From NCBI GenBank assembly GCA_964571135.1, contig CAZMZW010000002.1, positions 367,494-431,493 on the forward strand: a DNA stretch of 64,000 nt, in the 5' to 3' direction. The notes under the pieces are model-generated. The model made no database searches. It was given only the letters and a program-made list of their open reading frames with translations, and was not told where the DNA came from. The position numbers and the translations under genes were made by a program. Each line of letters opens with the position of its first letter. Within the stretch, counting starts at the first letter, position 1. The DNA comes from CAZMZW01 sp964571135. Lineage in GTDB: Bacteria > Chloroflexota > Anaerolineae > Anaerolineales > Anaerolineaceae. Positions 8,282-16,563 of this stretch are shown here, piece by piece.

Positions 8282-9289
8282 ATGCCAAGTTTTTCTCGTG
8301 AGCTGGGGATTGATCTGGGTTCATCTTTTACAGTGATTGCTGAGGGTAAACAGATCCTGCTGCATGAGCCGTCAGTAGTGGCTGTGATGCTGGATGAATG
8401 GAAGATGATCGAATGGGGTCAGGCTGCCAAGGATATGACTGGCCGGGTACCTGATTCGATCGAGGTGATTAATCCAATTCAACATGGCGTAATTGCTGAA
8501 TATGAAATCACTGAAAATATGTTGAAGTACCTGATCCGCAAGATCTCCGGACCTATGCTTCTTTTTAAACCAAAAATTATGATCACTGTTCCATACGGCA
8601 TTACAAGTGTGGAAGCTCGTGCTGTGCATGAGGCAGGTTTGGGTGCCGGAAGCAGAGATGTGTACTTAATTCAACAGCCGCTGGCTGCTGCCCTTGGAGT
8701 TGATTTACCAATCGCCCCGCCTACCGGAAATATGATCATTAGCATGGGAGGGGGTACTGACCAGGTGGCCGTTCTGGCGATGAACAGCATGATTTCGGCC
8801 GAGACTGCCAGGGGTGGGGGTACTAAAATTGATGAAGAGATCATTTCGTATCTGCGGAAAACTTACGGTGTCATACTCAGCCGCGCATCTGCCGAACAAG
8901 TGAAAATGCACGTGGGTGCTGCGATGAAGGATGAAGAGTTATTGAATATGGAAATTCAAGGACAGGATCAAGTGACTTCACTACCTCGTACCCTCAATAT
9001 CACGACAGAAGATATTGTGGCTGCTCTTGAGGAACCTTTGGCTGATATTGTCACTTTAGCAAAACGTGTGCTCGAAAAAACACCCCCAGAATTGATTTCT
9101 GATATTATGGATCGTGGGGTTGCATTATGTGGAGGTGGGTCACAATTACGAGGGATTGATCGTTACCTGACAAAATCTCTGGGTATACCGGTATATCTGG
9201 TCGATAATCCGACTACCTGTACCGCAGAGGGAGCAGCTCGCGCACTGACAATGTTGGATGTTCTAAAACGAACATTGCCTCCAGTTTAA
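8282..9289 (+). CDS. mreB: MreB rod-shape actin homologue
   Basis: The 335-residue actin-fold protein would polymerise at the inner face of the membrane and guide lateral wall synthesis. The phosphate-1 loop LGIDLGSSFT (9-18), the phosphate-2 segment around NMIISMGGGTDQVAV and the adenosine motif GVALCGGGSQLRGI identify MreB/Mbl rather than DnaK or FtsA. MreC, MreD and RodA are not adjacent, which departs from the usual mreBCD operon. A 60-bp gap separates it from ruvA, and an intrinsic terminator follows directly. Confidence 0.93.
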   Translation: MPSFSRELGIDLGSSFTVIAEGKQILLHEPSVVAVMLDEWKMIEWGQAAKDMTGRVPDSIEVINPIQHGVIAEYEITENMLKYLIRKISGPMLLFKPKIMITVPYGITSVEARAVHEAGLGAGSRDVYLIQQPLAAALGVDLPIAPPTGNMIISMGGGTDQVAVLAMNSMISAETARGGGTKIDEEIISYLRKTYGVILSRASAEQVKMHVGAAMKDEELLNMEIQGQDQVTSLPRTLNITTEDIVAALEEPLADIVTLAKRVLEKTPPELISDIMDRGVALCGGGSQLRGIDRYLTKSLGIPVYLVDNPTTCTAEGAARALTMLDVLKRTLPPV

Positions 9290-9294
9290 ATAAA

Positions 9295-9324
9295 ATAAAA
9301 CGAACCTGAAATGGTTCGTTTTAT
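9295..9324. terminator. Bidirectional intrinsic terminator between mreB and metallopeptidase
   Basis: A perfect 12-bp inverted repeat (9295-9306 and 9313-9324, ATAAAACGAACC / GGTTCGTTTTAT) with a 6-nt loop has A and T runs on both flanks. It can terminate mreB on the plus strand and the convergent metallopeptidase gene on the minus strand. Confidence 0.85.
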
Positions 9325-9343
9325 TATGCTATGGAAAAATGTA

Positions 9344-10042
9344 TTAATTTCTCCGACGGCTGCCCATAAAGAGAAATGCATAATATAAAAGGGTCGAAAG
9401 GGCCTGTACTGCGCCTGCAACATAGGTCAAAGCTGCGGCATCCAATACTTTCCCTACGCCTTCCACTTCGCTGCCATACGCGAGCCCGGTCGAGGCTAGC
9501 ATTTCCTTTGCGCGTCTGGATGCATCCAATTCAACAGGGATGGTAACGATGGTGAAAACTGCTGTTGCGGCAAACAATAGCAAACCGGCGAGTGCCAAGT
9601 TGTTTGAATTAAGCAGCATACCGCCAATAAAGATGATCGGACCTAACCAGCTTCCGATCTGGACAGATGGGACCATCAACGACCGAAGCGCTAACGGACC
9701 ATAATTCATTTTATGTTGAATGGCGTGCCCGGATTCATGTGCGGCAACTCCTGCAGCGGCAATGCTATTGCTTCCATACACTCCCTTGCTCAGCCTCAAG
9801 ATTCTTTTGGAAGGATCATAATGATCGCTGAGCATTCCACCAACTTCCTCAATTTTCACATTTTCCAACTGATTGCTATCTAGGATCCGGCGGGCGATCT
9901 CTGCACCGGTTAACCCATTACTGGTTCGAACCTGCGAATAAGTTTTATAAGCAGACTGTACTTTATATTGTGCCCAAAAACCCAACAGAAGTGCAGGTAG
10001 GGCAAATAAAAAATATAATCCGTATCCACCAAAATAAAACAT
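9344..10042 (-). CDS. YugP-type membrane zinc metallopeptidase
   Basis: The 232-residue protein matches the neutral zinc metallopeptidase family exemplified by Bacillus YugP. A first hydrophobic segment (about 8-24) is followed by a soluble region with the zinc motif HESGH (102-106; ligands H102 and H106, catalytic E103). Two to three further membrane segments follow (about 118-165 and 205-228). LSDHYDPSKRILRLS (71-85) is a conserved family strand. Substrates are unknown. It is transcribed alone, convergent with mreB. Confidence 0.9.
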   Translation of the reverse strand: MFYFGGYGLYFLFALPALLLGFWAQYKVQSAYKTYSQVRTSNGLTGAEIARRILDSNQLENVKIEEVGGMLSDHYDPSKRILRLSKGVYGSNSIAAAGVAAHESGHAIQHKMNYGPLALRSLMVPSVQIGSWLGPIIFIGGMLLNSNNLALAGLLLFAATAVFTIVTIPVELDASRRAKEMLASTGLAYGSEVEGVGKVLDAAALTYVAGAVQALSTLLYYAFLFMGSRRRN

Positions 10043-10139
10043 ACGTCCTCCAAATATTTATTGTCAATATACCAATATTCTTATTGATTTTATATTAGAA
10101 CACTGTCAAAGAAATATTAATGTTTGGTTATGAAATAGG

Positions 10140-10211
10140 TGTCCCTGGGGAGACTTGAACTCCCGCTTCCGGCTTCGGAGGCCAGCGCTCTATCCACTGA
10201 GCTACAGGGAC
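10140..10211 (-). tRNA. tRNA-Arg (anticodon CCG)
   Basis: The minus strand folds as GTCCCTG / CAGGGAC acceptor, GCTCAGTGGATAGAGC D-arm, CTGGC-CTCCGAA-GCCGG anticodon arm with anticodon CCG, and GGGAG-TTCAAGT-CTCCC T-arm. CCA is not encoded. Confidence 0.94.
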
Positions 10212-10276
10212 ATCTATTTACATTTTACCATGTTCAGAAATCACCCCTTTAATGCCCATTTACGATCGTTTTTATT

Positions 10277-11836
10277 TTATTTTGGCGGATAACCTGTGAT
10301 CTCCTGGATCTCTTCATAAAGAGGTTTAAGCCGCTTATACATCTTACAATATACTTTTTGATAGAGTTCATCATAAATGCGGTGGTTGGCTGGGTTTGGT
10401 TCGATAGTATTACATATCCTCGTCATTTCTTTTACCGCGGTGTCAAAATCGGGGTGCAACTTAAGGCCGACAGCCGCGTCTATGGCAGCACCCAACCCAG
10501 AAGCTTCATATATATGTGGATTGGAAGTGGGTAAGCCAAAAATGTCTGCAGTCAATTGCATAGCCGCTTTACTTTGGCTGCCGCCGCCTGCAACCCGGAT
10601 TTCAGTGATTGGGATGCCGCTGCGCTTGCTTGTCCGTTCTGCTCCTTCTTTCAGACCGAATGCCAGACCTTCAAGGATGGATCGATAAATATGTGCACGG
10701 GTATGGACATCTCCAAATCCGATAATGGCGCCTTTGGCTTCGGGACCGGGTATTTTCAAACCCGGTGACCAATATGGCTGAAGAACCAGTCCTTGGGAAC
10801 CGGCGGGGACGGAATTAACCAGATCATCAAATAATTCCTCGGTTTCAATACCGCGTTCCATCGCGAGGCGGGTTTCGTTATGCGCGAATTCACGTTTAAA
10901 CCAGGAAACCATCCAGTATCCCCTAAATATCTGGATTTCCAACGAATAAGCACCCGGTACTGCTGAAGGATAAGGTGGTATAAGCGGAATCACTTCAATA
11001 TATTTCTGGTGGGTTGTATTTATGGTGGCGGTTGTTCCATAACTTAGGCATCCAATATTCGGCTGTAAACATCCAGAGCCAATCACCTCGCATGCTTTAT
11101 CGGCTGCAGCGGCAATGAGAGGAAGACCTGCGGGAATTCCTGTTTCTTCCGCCGCTTTTTGAGAAATCTCTCCTAAGATACCTGCTGGGGGTACTAATTC
11201 TGGAAGCATATGTTTTTCAACAGGCACAGCCTGCCATTTCCAATCCCCTTTCCCGCACCAGGTCATATTTTTATAATCAAAGGGTATGTATCCGACCTGA
11301 GAGCCGATTGAATCCTTATACTGGCCAATTAACTTATAGGTTAAATACCCTGAAAGAAATAGATATTTATTGGTCTTTTTCCAAATTTCTGGTTGGTTGG
11401 TTTGGATCCAATTTCCTTCTGCTTCCGCCTGTAAATATGCCACAGTACCGGTCATCCCGGAAAGCCGAAAGAGTAAACCCCATAAACCCCCGACAGGCTT
11501 AAGCCCAAGAGTGCGTCGTTGATCCATCCAGGTGATCGCAGGACGTAAAGGTTGACCATCTTTGTCAAGATTAATCAAGGTCGACCGCTGCGTTGTGACA
11601 GTCACTCCCGCAATGGATTCTTTTTTTATATCACTAATTTTCCAAAGATTTTGGCAAGCTTCGCAGGCGGCTTTCCAGAAGATTAAGGGGTCCTGCTCAG
11701 AAAGACCCGGGGCAGGAGTGGAATAGGATTCGATTGGGACACGGCTTTTGGCAAGAAGGTTTCCTTTCAGATCAAATACCAATGCGCGAACACTTTGGGT
11801 TCCATTATCAATTGCTAAAATCTTATCTGCGCTCAT
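10277..11836 (-). CDS. FGGY-family carbohydrate/glycerol kinase
   Basis: The 519-residue ATP-dependent kinase has the two actin-like domains of the FGGY family. ILAIDNGTQSVRALVFD (6-22) is the N-terminal phosphate loop, GVTVTTQRSTLINLD and WMDQRR form the substrate pocket, and EIRVAGGGSQSKAAMQLTADIF is the C-terminal ADP-binding signature. The adjacent, co-oriented glpD gene, 25 bp upstream in the same transcript, suggests glycerol as substrate. However, the sequence is not a classic GlpK and resembles xylulokinase-like FGGY members equally well. I call the family with confidence and the substrate tentatively. Confidence 0.88.
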   Translation of the reverse strand: MSADKILAIDNGTQSVRALVFDLKGNLLAKSRVPIESYSTPAPGLSEQDPLIFWKAACEACQNLWKISDIKKESIAGVTVTTQRSTLINLDKDGQPLRPAITWMDQRRTLGLKPVGGLWGLLFRLSGMTGTVAYLQAEAEGNWIQTNQPEIWKKTNKYLFLSGYLTYKLIGQYKDSIGSQVGYIPFDYKNMTWCGKGDWKWQAVPVEKHMLPELVPPAGILGEISQKAAEETGIPAGLPLIAAAADKACEVIGSGCLQPNIGCLSYGTTATINTTHQKYIEVIPLIPPYPSAVPGAYSLEIQIFRGYWMVSWFKREFAHNETRLAMERGIETEELFDDLVNSVPAGSQGLVLQPYWSPGLKIPGPEAKGAIIGFGDVHTRAHIYRSILEGLAFGLKEGAERTSKRSGIPITEIRVAGGGSQSKAAMQLTADIFGLPTSNPHIYEASGLGAAIDAAVGLKLHPDFDTAVKEMTRICNTIEPNPANHRIYDELYQKVYCKMYKRLKPLYEEIQEITGYPPK

Positions 11837-11861
11837 TGTGTCTCCTGAATTAATTGGTCAA

Positions 11862-13451
11862 TTAGTTGGTTAAATAATAGCATTTTTTCCAATTGGTCTT
11901 ATATCTTTGCAGTTCTTTCTCCCAGCGGATATTATCCCAGTTTAATTCCTCCTGGGTGATTTTTCTGATCATATCTGCATGTTGAAGACCCCCTTCAGGC
12001 AGTATCAATCCCAAACGAACTCTTCGCAATAAGAGATCATCCAGATGGACTATTGCTTCATATCTGGCTGCCCAGCGCATTTCTGCCCAATAGGTAGTAG
12101 TTGTGGGTATAAGTTTGTTTTCTTCAACTCTAATTGAATCGAGGAAAATTGGCAATTCATCCCCAAACCTTCCACTCCAGCGGTGTAGCGCATCCTCAGG
12201 ATATTTCGCATTATTATTATTTCGAACAGGATTCAGGATTCTTTCAATCTGATTCAAATCCATTTTTCTGTTTAACTGAATTTGAACTTTTTGCAAGACT
12301 TCGTAGTCCATTTTCCGATAGGTGGTCAACTTCCCACCGGTGATAGTAATTAATCCTTTTTCCTCTAAAAGAGAATGTTCGCGGGATGCTTTTGAAGGAT
12401 CCGCTTCATCCGATCGCAGAACTGGGCGTAATCCAGAAAATGAAGAAATAATATCTTTGGATGAAAGTGCATATTGTGGGAAAAAGTGATTCGCAGCTAA
12501 TAGCAAGTACTCACCTTCTTCTTTAGTCATAAAGGGTTCGGGACTTTGTTTTTCCAATTCGTTGGGATGATCCAGATCTGTTGTTCCTACAACAGTCACT
12601 CCTTCCCATGGAAGAACAAATAAAGATCGTTTATCTACAGGGTGAATGATTGAAAACCCACAGTTGATCGGGAACCGGTCATGAGTAAATTGAATATGGC
12701 TGCCCCGTAATTTTCGGATGATTTTTTGTTCCGAAACCTGAGATCTGAGGTTATCTGTCCATGGACCTGTTGCATTCACTACCACTCTTGCAGGAACTTC
12801 TTTGGAAAAAGGTTCTGAAACCAGATCATTTTCAATGATTACTGCTCCACAAACCTGGCCGTGGTTGTCCAGTAATAAATTTTCAACTTTGGCATAATTT
12901 AAAGCGATACCCCCTAAGGCAATCCCTTCCTGGATATTTCTTAAAACCAATCGAGCATCATCTACAACCGCATCATAATAATAATAAGAAAATGAAAGAC
13001 CGGATTTATTTAGAGTAGGCGCCAACCTGATAAGTTCGTTTTTGGAAAGTCTGCCATGTGCATTTTTTAAACCAAAGAGATCATAAATTCCGAGCGAATA
13101 TCCAATTTGCCAAGGTGCTGTATGATATTTTTCATAGATCGGAAAAATAAATTCCAAAGGTGTAACTAAACCAGGCGCCTCCTTTAGAAGTCTTTCCCTC
13201 TCTCTTACAGATTCAAAGGTAACGTTATACTGCCCATTTTTTATATATCGAAGACCCCCATGAATTAATTTGGAAGATCGGCTGGATGTGCCAAAAGCAA
13301 AATCATTGCTATCAACAAGTAAAGTTTTAAGTCCTGCCTTGGCAGCCATTCTAAACAAACCTGCGCCAGTAATACCTCCACCGATAACGAGCAGGTCCCA
13401 AGGTCCATTGATGTTCCCCCAAACTTTATTACGCCAATATTTCCCCAGCAT
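11862..13451 (-). CDS. glpD: FAD-dependent glycerol-3-phosphate dehydrogenase
   Basis: This 529-residue flavoprotein oxidises glycerol-3-phosphate to dihydroxyacetone phosphate at the membrane, passing electrons to quinone. The N-terminal Rossmann motif is DLLVIGGGITGAGLFRMAA (20-38). RSSKLIHGGLRY is the GlpD substrate/FAD loop, and the C-terminal part (about 400-529) is the DAO_C helical domain. It lies upstream of an FGGY kinase in the same operon, giving a kinase-dehydrogenase pair for polyol use. No glycerol facilitator is next to it. Confidence 0.92.
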   Translation of the reverse strand: MLGKYWRNKVWGNINGPWDLLVIGGGITGAGLFRMAAKAGLKTLLVDSNDFAFGTSSRSSKLIHGGLRYIKNGQYNVTFESVRERERLLKEAPGLVTPLEFIFPIYEKYHTAPWQIGYSLGIYDLFGLKNAHGRLSKNELIRLAPTLNKSGLSFSYYYYDAVVDDARLVLRNIQEGIALGGIALNYAKVENLLLDNHGQVCGAVIIENDLVSEPFSKEVPARVVVNATGPWTDNLRSQVSEQKIIRKLRGSHIQFTHDRFPINCGFSIIHPVDKRSLFVLPWEGVTVVGTTDLDHPNELEKQSPEPFMTKEEGEYLLLAANHFFPQYALSSKDIISSFSGLRPVLRSDEADPSKASREHSLLEEKGLITITGGKLTTYRKMDYEVLQKVQIQLNRKMDLNQIERILNPVRNNNNAKYPEDALHRWSGRFGDELPIFLDSIRVEENKLIPTTTTYWAEMRWAARYEAIVHLDDLLLRRVRLGLILPEGGLQHADMIRKITQEELNWDNIRWEKELQRYKTNWKKCYYLTN

Positions 13452-13497
13452 CCATCACCTCCGTTTTGCTTTTATGCTAATTTCCGGGGCTGCTTAG

Positions 13498-14487
13498 TTA
13501 ATAATACTTCTGTAAGAGAGATGTGATTTCGTTAATATCCTTTAAATTCATAAAAAGGCGAATTTCATTCTCAGGCATCATTATAGTTTGTTGTAAATAT
13601 TTTTTAAGGTGTTTTCTAAACCGTATCACCCCGCGCGAATCCCCATAAATTGCCACCATCATTTCCAGGTGATGGATTATCGTTTCAACCATTTCTAATT
13701 TTGGAATGGATGAAATTTCTCTTCTGGCAAGGATCCATGGGTTACCAATCGTGGCTCGTCCGATCATTATGGCATCACAACCAGTGCGGGATTTCATTTT
13801 ATCAATATCTGCCACACAAGCGATATCCCCATTACCTATTACTGGGATTTTTACAAGATTCTTGATTTCATAAATTGCCTGTAAATCAACCCGACCCTTC
13901 CAAGCCTGAGAACGGGTACGTGCATGGACGGCAATCATTTTTCCGCCATTATCTTCTATGATTTTGGCCACATCCAAGTAATTTTTTAATGATTCATCCC
14001 ATCCAAGCCGAATTTTCGCTGTGATGGGAATGGTTGTTTTGTTGCTCAACTGTTTAAAAATATGGGCAATCTTTACAGGCTCTTTTAATAATCCTGCGCC
14101 TGCACCGCGGCTGGATACCGTAGCCGTAGAGCATCCCATATTAATATCCAGGAAATCAGGCTTGTATTGGCTGAGATAAATACAGGAATTAATGATTCTG
14201 ACTGGGTCTTCATCATACACTTGAAAAGCAATCGGTCTTTCTGCTTCATGAAAGATTATTTTTAATTTATTGATGATTGGATTGGATAGAATATCCATGG
14301 AATTCATGAATTCTGTGTAAGTAATTGCAGAACCATACTGACGGGCTATGATCCGATATGGTGAATCCGTATAACCATCCATCGGTGCATGAACAACATC
14401 ACCAAAGATAGGAGTTTGGCCAATTTTAAAGTTGGGCTTTAGGATGGAATCGTTCATCGGGAGCAAACCAAATCGATCAAAAAACAA
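13498..14487 (-). CDS. tRNA-dihydrouridine synthase
   Basis: The 329-residue FMN enzyme reduces uridine to dihydrouridine in tRNA D-loops using NADPH. The TIM-barrel motifs are clear: HAPMDGYTDSPYR near the N-terminus, DINMGCSTATVSSRGAGAGLL with the catalytic Cys (MGCP is the usual form, here MGCS), ITAKIRLGWD, VHARTRSQ and IPVIGNGDI. The C-terminal helical RNA-binding part is short. The true start may be the internal Met of MNDSILKP (residue 12), as the leading residues are not conserved-looking. It is followed by the homocysteine methyltransferase gene upstream on the same strand, 27 bp apart. Confidence 0.9.
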   Translation of the reverse strand: MFFDRFGLLPMNDSILKPNFKIGQTPIFGDVVHAPMDGYTDSPYRIIARQYGSAITYTEFMNSMDILSNPIINKLKIIFHEAERPIAFQVYDEDPVRIINSCIYLSQYKPDFLDINMGCSTATVSSRGAGAGLLKEPVKIAHIFKQLSNKTTIPITAKIRLGWDESLKNYLDVAKIIEDNGGKMIAVHARTRSQAWKGRVDLQAIYEIKNLVKIPVIGNGDIACVADIDKMKSRTGCDAIMIGRATIGNPWILARREISSIPKLEMVETIIHHLEMMVAIYGDSRGVIRFRKHLKKYLQQTIMMPENEIRLFMNLKDINEITSLLQKYY

Positions 14488-14514
14488 ATCCCCCTGTTAT
14501 TCTCAATAAGCATA

Positions 14515-15390
14515 TTATTTATTTATTGCGTCAGCAATGGATTTTAAATGGGCAGGGCTGGTACCGCAGCAGCCACCAATAATATTTGCTCCGGCATCAA
14601 TCCATTTCTGAACCTGATTTCCCATATCCTCAGGCGAGACTTCATAAACTGGTTTGCCATGATCATCCAATTTGGGTATACCCGCATTGGGTTTGAACCA
14701 GATCGGTAATTGAGTAGCTTGTCGTAACTCGATGAGTGCATTTAAATTATCTTCCAGGCTTTTTCCGCAGTTGATCCCGATTGCAGTCAATCCAAATCCT
14801 GCTAATTCTGTAGCGGTTTGACTGGGTTTAACACCCATCATAGTTCGCGTTCCGCGATCATAGCTGAATGAACAAACGATCGGGCGTGAACTGACTCGTT
14901 GAATGGTTTCAATCGCAATTTTCACTTCATTTAGATCAAATTGGGTTTCCACTAAGAAAAAATCAATACCTGCATGATCAAGCGCAAGCGCTTGTTCTTG
15001 GTAATTATTTCTGGCAGTCTCAACTTCCAAATCGCCGTAAGGTTTTAGAATGTGACCTAGAGGTCCTATTGACCCTGCGATCAGAACCTGGGTGCCAATT
15101 ATCGAATTTTTGGTTATCAAAACAGCTTTCTCGTTTATCTCAGCGGTTTTTCCCTCGAGATTGTTTTGTATAAGACGGATAGGAGATGCACCAAATGTGC
15201 ATGTTGATAATATGTTTGATCCAGCCGCTATGAAATCCTTGTTTAAATTTATGATTTCTTCTGGTTTCTCAAGGACCCAAACTTCTGGGGGTTTCCCGCG
15301 ATCCAAGCCCCTTTGCTGTAGATTAGTTCCTGTAGCACCGTCCGAGATCAGAGTAATATTTTTCTGTAATAAATCTAATAGTCTATTCAT
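14515..15390 (-). CDS. Homocysteine S-methyltransferase family protein
   Basis: The 291-residue TIM-barrel protein belongs to the zinc-dependent homocysteine methyltransferase family (BHMT, MmuM and the N-terminal module of MetH). LISDGATGTNLQQRG opens the barrel. The zinc-binding cysteines are in AIGINCG and IIGGCCGTSP. Standing alone, without the folate and cobalamin modules of MetH, it may use S-methylmethionine, betaine or another methyl donor, or act with a separate corrinoid protein. None of those partners is adjacent. Confidence 0.88.
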   Translation of the reverse strand: MNRLLDLLQKNITLISDGATGTNLQQRGLDRGKPPEVWVLEKPEEIINLNKDFIAAGSNILSTCTFGASPIRLIQNNLEGKTAEINEKAVLITKNSIIGTQVLIAGSIGPLGHILKPYGDLEVETARNNYQEQALALDHAGIDFFLVETQFDLNEVKIAIETIQRVSSRPIVCSFSYDRGTRTMMGVKPSQTATELAGFGLTAIGINCGKSLEDNLNALIELRQATQLPIWFKPNAGIPKLDDHGKPVYEVSPEDMGNQVQKWIDAGANIIGGCCGTSPAHLKSIADAINK

Positions 15391-15405
15391 TTTTTATTCT
15401 TTCAA

Positions 15406-16542
15406 CTAAGATTTTATGAATATATTCATGAGGCCGATCAATCCACCGCTTAGAATCAATAGCGCTGGATCAAGTTTGTATTTAAGCAAAACAAAGATGC
15501 CAATAATAAAAATTATAGCAGGTCCAACAGCGTTAATTGAATTATGCATCAAGGTCAATCCAACTGCAATGATTAATGCCACAACTCCAGAATTTACTCC
15601 ATCTAAAAAACTTTGGGCTAAAGGTGATTTTCGTAGTTGGGGAAGAAACTTGCCTAATAAGAATACGAAAAGAAATGAGGGAAGAAAAATTGCAATCGTT
15701 GATAGTATCGCCCCAGGTAAACCTTCAATGAGATATCCAATAAATGTTACAGCAGAGCTGAGTGGTCCGGGAGTAATTTGCCCCACTGAAATAGCATCTA
15801 AAAGTTGCTTTTCATTCAGCCATTGGTATTGGGTGACAATATCATAATTTATGTAGGCAAATAGCACATATCCACCGCCAAATAAGATAGCGCCAATTTT
15901 CAAAAAGTATAGAAACAGTTGAATTAACCGATCGTTGAGAAAAATTACCATTTTTTCTAACTGGATTAATGGAGAAAAAAGGATAAATATGGGTGAAATA
16001 TTTCGCTTATTGATAAAATAAAGAATGAGACCCAATGATCCGGCTACTAAAATTACAATCATTCCATTGATCCCGCTTAAAGCACCGATAAAACATCCAA
16101 TCGCTATGATGATTGTCTGTGGATTTTTCAATGCAGATTTACCTATCCGATACCCTGATGTCAGGATAATTGCAATGATCATCGGCGTAATACCAGCAAG
16201 AATGGTCTGGGCTTGTGGTAATGACCCAAAAGCCTGGTAATAATAAGCAATAAGAAGGGTAATGAGAGTGGCAGGAAGGAGGAGGCAAATACCAGCAATA
16301 AATAATCCTGGAAATCCTGCACGAATATAGCCCAGGTAAATTGCCATTTCAACAGCATTTGGTCCAGGAACCAGGTTGATGGCTGCCAACATATCCATGA
16401 AAAAATCGCGTTTTACCCATCGCCTTTTTTGAACCATTTCAATTTCCATCATGGCAATCAAAGCAGGTGGTCCACCAAAACCAACGCTTCCCAATTTTAG
16501 AAATAACAGTGCCAGGTCGATCAACCTGGATTTGGTTTTCAA
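15406..16542 (-). CDS. chrA: Chromate transporter (ChrA family, two-domain)
   Basis: The 378-residue polytopic membrane protein contains two CHR domains in tandem. The first (about 5-180) has GSVGFGGPPALIAMMEIEMV and LVPGPNAVEMAIYLGY. The second (about 200-375) has GAILFGGGYVLFAYI and ISVGQITPGPLSSAVTFIGYLIEGLPGA split over the membrane. About ten to twelve hydrophobic segments are expected. Characterised members export chromate by proton-linked antiport; many environmental homologues have unknown anion substrates. It sits between homocysteine methyltransferase and a molybdenum enzyme, with short gaps on both sides. Confidence 0.9.
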   Translation of the reverse strand: MKTKSRLIDLALLFLKLGSVGFGGPPALIAMMEIEMVQKRRWVKRDFFMDMLAAINLVPGPNAVEMAIYLGYIRAGFPGLFIAGICLLLPATLITLLIAYYYQAFGSLPQAQTILAGITPMIIAIILTSGYRIGKSALKNPQTIIIAIGCFIGALSGINGMIVILVAGSLGLILYFINKRNISPIFILFSPLIQLEKMVIFLNDRLIQLFLYFLKIGAILFGGGYVLFAYINYDIVTQYQWLNEKQLLDAISVGQITPGPLSSAVTFIGYLIEGLPGAILSTIAIFLPSFLFVFLLGKFLPQLRKSPLAQSFLDGVNSGVVALIIAVGLTLMHNSINAVGPAIIFIIGIFVLLKYKLDPALLILSGGLIGLMNIFIKS

Positions 16543-16563
16543 TAGAATACCGTAATCAATTCT

